From positions 1-22,335 of the forward strand of contig DJJR01000019.1 of the NCBI GenBank assembly GCA_002434245.1: a stretch of 22,335 nt of DNA. Reading direction: 5' to 3'. Under the pieces are notes generated by a model. It made no database searches. It was not told the origin of the DNA and saw only the letters and a list, made by a program, of their open reading frames with translations. Positions within the stretch are counted from its first letter, which is position 1. Each line of letters opens with the position of its first letter. This document shows positions 17,253 through 22,335 of the stretch, one piece after another. The position numbers were made by a program, and so were the translations under genes. This DNA comes from Pelosinus fermentans (GTDB taxonomy: Bacteria > Bacillota > Negativicutes > DSM-13327).

Positions 17253-18893
17253 TTACTCCTTAAGTACTCCAAATTTACGCAATAGAGGAATTAGACGCGA
17301 TCCAATCATAGGAACTTGCTTCATATCGTTCTCACTAATACCCCCAATGACTAACAATACTCCGCCATATACCACAATGCCCAAAGCCATTGCTGTCAAT
17401 GTAGCCAGGGCAAGCTGCGCTGTGGCTATCATAATGGCATCATAACTAAAGTAAATTACGCTGCCCATAATAACTGCTGCTATACTTGGTTTTACTAGAC
17501 TTTTTAAATCAAGAGCATATCCCACATGTCGATGCACAAAATAAATATTTAAGGCTGCTGCTATTCCAATATCCGCTACCGTTGCCCAGGATGCCCCCTT
17601 AATACCAAGGTCAGGTATCGCTGTAAGGGTCCAATTCAAAACCACTTTAAAGACAGCAGCCAGTCCCATGTTAATCACAGGGATCGACGTTTTTCCCATC
17701 CCCTGCAGTACTCCTGTTGTTACCTGATGTATACCTAAAAGAACAATCCCAATGGATAAGATGCTAATGGAATGACTTGCCTGAGGCGCATTATACACCA
17801 TTTGAGAGATGGGTTCTGCCAATATCCATAATGCAACAAAAGCAGGGATGGTAACCAGGCTTGAGACACGCATAGCGGCAGCTGTTTGCTGATAGACCCG
17901 TTTGATATTCCCTAAAGAAAAGGATTCCGATATGGCAGGCACCAAACTTGTCGCTAAAGCAGCGGTTAAAATCGTTGATAAATTGAGTAAAGGCACTGCC
18001 ATTCCCGTTAAATAACCAAATAATTCTGTGGCTTGCTCCACTGTATACCCTGCCACTTCCAGTCTGGCAGGAACAATAAATAAATCAAAATTGGCAACAA
18101 TGGGCAGCATAATACTTGTCAAGGATACAGGCAGAGCAAGTTTGACAAGTCGTTTTATAATACTCATACTCGATTCCTGGGCCCTTTGAGAATCTTGTCC
18201 TGTTTCCTGCTTTTTACCCTTTTTCTGCAATTTCATATAATAATAAATAAGTACAAGAAGACCTGCAACAGCTCCCGGAGCGGCCCCCAGACTCGCCCCT
18301 CCTGCTGCATATTCGAGGCCCTTTGGCAGTAATAAGCTGGCAAATATCAGCATGGTAATGACTCTCACCAATTGCTCTGCAATTTGCGAAACAGCTGTCG
18401 GCGTCATAATTTGGCAGCCTTGCAAATATCCTCGATAACTGGATAAAATCGTAACAAAGAAAACCGCAGGTGCTAATGCCAATAAAGAATAATACGCCCG
18501 TGGATCTCGAATGAAGCGATATTCAATTAATAAACCCGCACCAAAGTACAATAATAAACTAAAGAACAGCCCCGTTAATACTAATACAGTTAACGAAATA
18601 CGAAAAACACGATTGGCACCAATGTAATCATGTAAGGCTCTTTTCTCCGCAGTAATAATGGAAATGGCTACGGGAATACCTGCTGAGGATACGCTCAAGG
18701 CCAAAAGATAGATGGGAAAAGCCATTTGATACAGTCCAATTCCCTCACCGCCCAGCACCCGTGACAGGATGATCCAGTTTAAAAAGCCAATCACTTTTAC
18801 AACAATGCCACCAATCGTTAAAATTAAGGTGCCCTTTAGAAAAGAATTGGAACTTCCTTTATTCTTATTGTTTTTTTCATTTTCTTCCGTCAT
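17253..18893 (-). CDS. SpoVB/MurJ-like MOP-family lipid flippase
   Basis: 546 aa integral membrane protein with about 14 hydrophobic segments. A short basic, Asn-rich N-terminus (residues 1-15) is followed by KGTLILTIGGIVVKVIGFLNWIILSRVLGGEGIGLYQMAFPIY, the signature N-terminal region of the SpoVB/YtgP branch of the MOP exporter superfamily. A long cytoplasmic loop (KKGKKQETGQDSQRAQESS) lies in the middle. The likely role is moving lipid-linked cell wall or polysaccharide precursors across the inner membrane. It could be SpoVB proper (spore cortex) or a MurJ-type lipid II flippase; no sporulation genes nearby help choose. AAGGA lies 8 nt before the ATG. It follows dedA after 56 bp and runs into the HAD gene. 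Confidence 0.9.
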   Translation of the reverse strand: MTEENEKNNKNKGSSNSFLKGTLILTIGGIVVKVIGFLNWIILSRVLGGEGIGLYQMAFPIYLLALSVSSAGIPVAISIITAEKRALHDYIGANRVFRISLTVLVLTGLFFSLLLYFGAGLLIEYRFIRDPRAYYSLLALAPAVFFVTILSSYRGYLQGCQIMTPTAVSQIAEQLVRVITMLIFASLLLPKGLEYAAGGASLGAAPGAVAGLLVLIYYYMKLQKKGKKQETGQDSQRAQESSMSIIKRLVKLALPVSLTSIMLPIVANFDLFIVPARLEVAGYTVEQATELFGYLTGMAVPLLNLSTILTAALATSLVPAISESFSLGNIKRVYQQTAAAMRVSSLVTIPAFVALWILAEPISQMVYNAPQASHSISILSIGIVLLGIHQVTTGVLQGMGKTSIPVINMGLAAVFKVVLNWTLTAIPDLGIKGASWATVADIGIAAALNIYFVHRHVGYALDLKSLVKPSIAAVIMGSVIYFSYDAIMIATAQLALATLTAMALGIVVYGGVLLVIGGISENDMKQVPMIGSRLIPLLRKFGVLKE

Positions 18894-18949
18894 CTTATAT
18901 CCTTCGTTTCGTAATGTAATGCTTGCCTATTCACACAATCCAACTACGC

Positions 18950-19546
18950 TCAAGCATTCTTACGTTTTTTGATTATATAATACATTATGAACACAACCAA
19001 AGCACCAGCTACAAATAAACTGGCCTCATGACCAATACTGCGTATCGTTTCCCAATTCGCCCCCAGCATCATACCTGCATAAATAAGCGCAATGGTCCAC
19101 GGTACAGATCCTAAGATAGTATACACTATAAATTTAATAAAATGAACCCTCGCAAAGCCTGCAGGTAAAGAAATAAAGGTACGAATCACCGGCAGCAGAC
19201 GAGCCAGAAATACCGCAAGCAGTCCATAACGGTCAAACCATTTTTGCGCCATGGCTACTTTCGCTTCAGATACAAAAATATATTTGCCATACCTTGCAAT
19301 AAAAGGTGGTCCTCCGTAATAGCCGATCAAGTAGGATGCAATCGATCCTGCTAGTCCACCTGCCACGCCTGCTATTACAGCTATATTGAAATCCATTTTG
19401 CCTAAAAAGACAAGATAACCCGCAAAACCAAAGATCAGTTCACTGGGAATGGGTACATTCGCACTTTCTAACGCCATACCAATGAAAACAGCAGAGTACC
19501 CCCATATCCCAATTAAGTGAATTACATATTGAAAGATAGTTTCCAT
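18950..19546 (-). CDS. DedA-family membrane protein
   Basis: 198 aa integral membrane protein. DedA proteins are involved in lipid carrier recycling (undecaprenyl phosphate, phosphatidylethanolamine), proton-dependent physiology and envelope integrity. The family signatures are present: ESANVPIPSELI near residues 28-38, and RLLPVIRTFISLPAGFARV in the second half, with the conserved Arg residues. Around five hydrophobic segments are visible, and the C-terminus is basic (KKRKNA). GGGGG is close to the ATG. Together with the flippase and HAD genes it forms a small minus-strand unit that points to envelope lipid-carrier metabolism. Confidence 0.93.
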   Translation of the reverse strand: METIFQYVIHLIGIWGYSAVFIGMALESANVPIPSELIFGFAGYLVFLGKMDFNIAVIAGVAGGLAGSIASYLIGYYGGPPFIARYGKYIFVSEAKVAMAQKWFDRYGLLAVFLARLLPVIRTFISLPAGFARVHFIKFIVYTILGSVPWTIALIYAGMMLGANWETIRSIGHEASLFVAGALVVFIMYYIIKKRKNA

Positions 19547-19687
19547 AATTCCCCCAAGAAATAAATTATATCACACCTACCCAATTAATATAGTGTGAAT
19601 CTGAAAATTACTTACTATACACTACATAGAAATTTTATTCCTTTTAGAAGAATTTTGCAAACAATAGTAATAAAAAACGACAAAAAA

Positions 19688-19766
19688 GTAATGTCATTAC
19701 AAACAATATCGAAACAACCTTTTCGCAAAAAGGAGATTGCTTCACTAGCGTTCGCAATGACATTAT
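19688..19766. repeat. REP-like palindromic intergenic element
   Basis: TAATGTCATT (19689-19698) and AATGACATTA (19756-19765) form the outer arms. Between them, GAGATTGCTTC followed by TTCGCAATGACATT resembles, from memory, the dispersed TGTCATTGCGA...GCAATCTC palindrome common in many bacterial genomes. An inner CCTTTTCGCAAAAAGG is also a near palindrome. It lies between the MBL gene and dedA, both on the minus strand, where a folded RNA could act as a terminator or 3'-end protector. The rest of the 235-bp gap shows nothing clear. Confidence 0.55.
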
Positions 19767-19781
19767 AATTGCGTTTATTGA

Positions 19782-20540
19782 TTATGCTGTAAAAACTACT
19801 ACTTCACCATCTTCAGGAATGACAACCAGCTCAGCTAAACCTTCTGCAGCAACATGTAATTTAAGTTCTTCCCGGGATAAAAGACAGTGATTCATCGCCT
19901 CCATATGAACTGCAACCACGGTCGTATTCCTGTCATATTGGCAAATAGCGGCTACATCTTGTGCTGTCATGGTGATGGGATCGCCTGTAGAAAACTGAGC
20001 AGCTCCTGCATTCACAATGGTTATAGGAGGATGATAGCTCTTAAGTGTCCGTTTTACTTCAGAACAATAAATCGTATCACCAGCGATATAAAGAATCGGC
20101 TCTCCCTTAGCCTGCAAAATATAACCTGATACAGGCGACATTTTTGCACCGATTTCTCCCGTTCCATGCTGCCCTCCCGTACGAATGATCGTGATTCCTT
20201 CCCACTGGTACTCCTCATGAACCGGTATGATTTTAGAAAAACCCTCTGCGTGTAATTTTATTTCATCCTCCGGCTGGCAGAAAATCAACTTCTCCTTAGG
20301 CACTAACTGAGCAGCGGCATCATCGAAATGATCTCTATGAGTATGAGTCAATAGTACAGCATCAATCCGCTGCAAAAAATTCTGAGGATTCATGATGGGA
20401 ACAAGAGGGTTGCGCCGTTCATTTGTTGAATTGACAATAGGCGGCATAGCCTCTGCTGGACTTAACATCGGATCAACCAATAACAATCGATCATTGATTG
20501 TTAGTAATAGGGTCGCATGCCTTACTAATTGAATTTTCAT
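19782..20540 (-). CDS. Metallo-beta-lactamase-fold hydrolase (UlaG-like)
   Basis: 252 aa cytosolic metal hydrolase. The zinc motif HTHRDH (H66, H68, D70, H71) lies in VLLTHTHRDHFDD. Further ligands are probably the His in the TGGQHGTGEI region and the Asp in YIAGDTIYC. The short N-terminal strands and VDPMLSP are like UlaG/RomA-type MBL proteins (L-ascorbate-6-phosphate lactonase relatives and N-acyl phosphatidylethanolamine phospholipase D-like enzymes); the substrate is unknown. AGGAG lies 6 nt before the ATG. Divergent from an Lrp/AsnC regulator, which is the obvious candidate to control it. Confidence 0.88.
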   Translation of the reverse strand: MKIQLVRHATLLLTINDRLLLVDPMLSPAEAMPPIVNSTNERRNPLVPIMNPQNFLQRIDAVLLTHTHRDHFDDAAAQLVPKEKLIFCQPEDEIKLHAEGFSKIIPVHEEYQWEGITIIRTGGQHGTGEIGAKMSPVSGYILQAKGEPILYIAGDTIYCSEVKRTLKSYHPPITIVNAGAAQFSTGDPITMTAQDVAAICQYDRNTTVVAVHMEAMNHCLLSREELKLHVAAEGLAELVVIPEDGEVVVFTA

Positions 20541-20575
20541 ATAAACTCCTGCCTTTATTTATCATTTCTTATTCT

Positions 20576-20604
20576 ATTATGACGAATAAACGCGTTCTTA
20601 ACAA
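20576..20604 (-). promoter_or_regulatory. Promoter of the MBL-fold gene
   Basis: TTGTTA (20604-20599), 17 nt, CATAAT (20581-20576) on the minus strand, 35 bp before the ATG. Confidence 0.6.
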
Positions 20605-20660
20605 TTGTGCCATGAAACAATCCATCCCAATTTACTTACGCTGTGAAAGAAAATGATCCG

Positions 20661-21086
20661 ATGCTCGATCAAACCGATTGGAAAATACTACAATGTCTAC
20701 AAAACAACTCTCGCATGCAGTGGCAGGAAATCGGCAAATTGGTTCATTTAACGGGTCAAGCAGTAGCTACTCGTATAAAGAGGTTGCAGGATATGGAAAT
20801 CATCGAAGATTTCACAATCACACTGAACCAGGAAAAGCTTGGCAAGCCCCTGCTGGCCTTTATTACTGTATTTATGAAATCGACAAATCATGGTGCATTT
20901 CAACATTTTTTATCTATGCAGGATGAAATTAAAGACGCCCATCGAATTAGCGGTGAAGGCTGCTATTGGCTAAAAGCAGCTTTATCAAACCAGCAAGATC
21001 TCAACCATTTGCTGGATGCCATTTTGGTATATGGTAACTATCGAATTAATCTATCCATCCAAACAGTAAAGAAGACTAACCTATGA
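20661..21086 (+). CDS. Lrp/AsnC-family transcriptional regulator
   Basis: 141 aa. Leucine-responsive-type regulator: an N-terminal winged HTH (LDQTDWKILQCLQNNSRMQWQEIGKLVHLTGQAVATRIKRLQDMEII, about residues 2-50) followed by the RAM ligand-binding domain, with EGCYWLKAAL carrying the usual G-x-Y/F-D/W-like position. The open frame starts at GTG 20643. I prefer ATG 20661 because the family almost always begins MLDxxDxKIL; neither start has a clear Shine-Dalgarno. Divergent from the MBL-fold gene with about 120 bp between start codons, typical of a regulator controlling its neighbour. A stem-loop overlaps the stop codon. Confidence 0.92.
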   Translation: MLDQTDWKILQCLQNNSRMQWQEIGKLVHLTGQAVATRIKRLQDMEIIEDFTITLNQEKLGKPLLAFITVFMKSTNHGAFQHFLSMQDEIKDAHRISGEGCYWLKAALSNQQDLNHLLDAILVYGNYRINLSIQTVKKTNL

Positions 21087-21115
21087 TGGAGTAAACATCC
21101 ACTATAGGTTAGTCT
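21073..21115. terminator. Stem-loop shared by lrp and the DUF1653 gene
   Basis: AGACTAACCTAT pairs with ATAGGTTAGTCT around TGGA/TCCA inner pairs. There is no U tract on the plus strand; on the minus strand TCTTCTTTAC follows. It overlaps the lrp stop and lies between two convergent genes, so it is probably a bidirectional terminator of modest strength. Confidence 0.6.
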
Positions 21116-21137
21116 CACGCAGCCAGGCTATCTCTTT

Positions 21138-21359
21138 TTACTTACTACTTGCTTGTCCAATATATGTGAATCGTTTCACTGTCCGTCCCTCAAACTCCAC
21201 CATTTCATCAAACATTGCTAAGGGGCGTATCCACATTCCTTTTTCTCCGTATAGGGCTTGATATATCACATAATCTTCTTGTGTCTCACTATGTTTTGCA
21301 ATCATAAGCACCTCATAGAAATTACCTTTAAAATGTTGATATGTACCAGTTGTAATCAT
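21138..21359 (-). CDS. DUF1653 domain protein
   Basis: 73 aa, a single DUF1653 domain of unknown function: GTYQHFKGNFYEVLMIAKHSETQEDYVIYQALYGEKGMWIRPLAMFDEMVEF. The family is typically about 70 aa, so this is a complete member. AGGAGG lies 7 nt before the ATG. Transcribed convergently with lrp and separately from the HD-GYP unit, whose terminator at 21444 lies upstream; its promoter must be between 21360 and 21443. Confidence 0.92.
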   Translation of the reverse strand: MITTGTYQHFKGNFYEVLMIAKHSETQEDYVIYQALYGEKGMWIRPLAMFDEMVEFEGRTVKRFTYIGQASSK

Positions 21360-21443
21360 CTATATCCTCCTGCTGCCTTATCAGGCTATGTATCTGCTTA
21401 TCATTTTATCATAGTTATTATGCAAGACAGCTATGCCGTTTAC

Positions 21444-21479
21444 AAAAAAAAACTTACAAGATCCTATGGATCTAGTAAG
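21444..21479 (-). terminator. Terminator of the HD-GYP / 52-aa gene unit
   Basis: 12-bp stem CTTACAAGATCC / GGATCTAGTAAG with one mismatch and a 3-nt loop (21453-21479), followed on the minus strand by nine T residues (21452-21444). It lies 40 bp after the stop of the 52-aa gene. Confidence 0.85.
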
Positions 21480-21518
21480 CTGCAGAATTTAGGTTATCCT
21501 CTATATAAAAGAATATGG

Positions 21519-21677
21519 TTACTTTGCATTTTTTGCATAACGATGGGGTTTATAATTTCGTGCGTATTCTTCTAAAAGGTTTTCTAATTGCTTGAATGCT
21601 TCTTCATCATAGTTATTGTTGTTATTTTCTTGCAACAATCTGATAAGAAACTCCACTTTTTCATGGAACTCCACCAT
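21519..21677 (-). CDS. Small acidic-basic protein of unknown function (52 aa)
   Basis: 52 aa, reading MVEFHEKVEFLIRLLQ and continuing NNYDEEAFKQLENLLEEYAR, with a basic tail (HRYAKNAK). Two amphipathic helices are evident and there is no membrane segment. Support for a real gene: its ATG overlaps the HD-GYP stop as TAATG, AGGAGGG lies 6 nt upstream, inside the end of the HD-GYP gene, and a strong terminator follows the stop. It would be translated by coupling to the HD-GYP protein, so a partner or regulatory subunit is a reasonable guess. I do not recognise a family. Confidence 0.7.
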   Translation of the reverse strand: MVEFHEKVEFLIRLLQENNNNNYDEEAFKQLENLLEEYARNYKPHRYAKNAK

Positions 21678-22279
21678 TAGTACCCTCCTAATAAGAACAT
21701 ATTAACCAATACTGAATTAAAATGAGTGTCCCTGCCGCTATTAATCACTTGTAAAGCTTCTTTTTTGGTCATTGCTTTACGGTAGGTTCGATCTGAAGTA
21801 AGAGCTTCATATACATCCGTAATACTTAAGATTTGTGCAATCAATGGTATTTCATCCCCAGATTTGCCACTGGGATAACCATTTCCATCAAATTTTTCAT
21901 GATGACAGCAAACAGCTTCTGCTATGTCTTGCAATGGGTGTATCTGATTTAAAATTACAAAACCATATTGAGAATGCCTTTGCATAATTTCAAATTCACT
22001 CTTAGTTAATTTTTCAGGTTTGTTTAAAATTTGCCGTGGAATTTTTATTTTTCCAATATCATGAAGCAATGCGGCAACGGATATATCTTGAATCATTTGA
22101 GAGGAAAGATTAAGTCTTCTTGCAAAGCGAACAGCTATATTTGCCACATTATAAGAGTGCTTGGCAGTATCTACATCATGCTGATGAATTAAGGCTAATA
22201 GATAATTTGTTATTTCTAATCGAGTCTTACAAGGATATTGAAATATGATATCGTCATCTATAATTGAATTTTGAAGCAT
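21677..22279 (-). CDS. Stand-alone HD-GYP domain phosphohydrolase
   Basis: 200 aa. HD-GYP proteins hydrolyse the second messenger cyclic di-GMP (or related dinucleotides). Visible residues: H41 (KHSYNVA), H73-D74 (LLHDIGKIKIP), H102, H126-H127 with HHEKFDGNGYP (GYP at 134-136), and D155 (SITDVYEAL), so the metal site looks complete. There is no receiver or other sensor domain in front, only about 25 residues, so activity would depend on expression or a partner. The open frame reaches a TTG at 22294 that lies within the ribosome binding site; ATG 22279 with GAGGAGG 6 nt upstream is the start. It is coupled to the 52-aa gene. An imperfect inverted repeat GTAACA...TGTTAC lies at the window edge upstream (about 22312-22335). 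Confidence 0.93.
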   Translation of the reverse strand: MLQNSIIDDDIIFQYPCKTRLEITNYLLALIHQHDVDTAKHSYNVANIAVRFARRLNLSSQMIQDISVAALLHDIGKIKIPRQILNKPEKLTKSEFEIMQRHSQYGFVILNQIHPLQDIAEAVCCHHEKFDGNGYPSGKSGDEIPLIAQILSITDVYEALTSDRTYRKAMTKKEALQVINSGRDTHFNSVLVNMFLLGGY

Positions 22280-22335
22280 ATCATTCCTCCTCAAAAAGGC
22301 AGCACTAGCAATGTAACATAATATACTTGTGTTAC

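Overview
The window comes from a low-GC, anaerobic or facultative bacterium, probably a Firmicute of the Negativicutes type (Pelosinus/Sporomusa-like). The pointers are an oxygen-sensitive class III ribonucleotide reductase (nrdD with its activase nrdG), a SpoVB-like flippase, A+T-rich intergenic DNA with Firmicutes-style AGGAGG ribosome binding sites, and Firmicutes-type small proteins (DUF1653, DUF6809-like, DUF6904-like). The lineage is inferred from gene content; no rRNA marker is present.

Left flank (1-1592): nrdG and an uncharacterised DUF6904-like gene, both on the minus strand.

CRISPR-Cas island (1593-13236): a complete type I-C system on the minus strand, cas3-cas5c-cas8c-cas7-cas4-cas1-cas2, with 4-bp overlaps through the interference genes. 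It is followed by a 169-nt leader and an 11-repeat array. An internal GTG start with a strong Shine-Dalgarno inside cas8c would give the 124-aa Cas11c small subunit. Upstream of cas3 lies a small cargo block: a Fic adenylyltransferase, a small helical protein divergent from an XRE repressor (they share a twin operator), and a YefM-YoeB toxin-antitoxin pair. A second, 7-repeat array follows in the same orientation, with its own 169-nt leader. The two leaders align end to end, and their homology stops exactly at the position of the cas2 stop codon. The cas operon and the toxin-antitoxin pair are therefore bracketed by direct array-plus-leader copies.

Core flank (13279-22335): an antibiotic-biosynthesis-monooxygenase-like protein and nrdD, whose upstream region has two NrdR boxes 31 bp apart centre to centre. 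Next comes a dedA - spoVB-like flippase - HAD phosphatase unit, then an MBL-fold hydrolase divergent from an Lrp/AsnC regulator. DUF1653 follows, then a stand-alone HD-GYP protein coupled through TAATG to an unlisted 52-aa gene with its own terminator. A REP-like palindrome sits between dedA and the MBL gene.

nrdD and nrdG, normally neighbours, lie on the same strand about 13 kb apart with the whole CRISPR island between them. The simplest reading is that the island was inserted into an ancestral nrdDG locus. I see no rRNA, tRNA or transposase gene. The most interesting points are the paired leaders, the hidden cas11c, the addiction module held between recombinogenic repeats, and the Fic/helical-protein/XRE cargo with its unusual operator.
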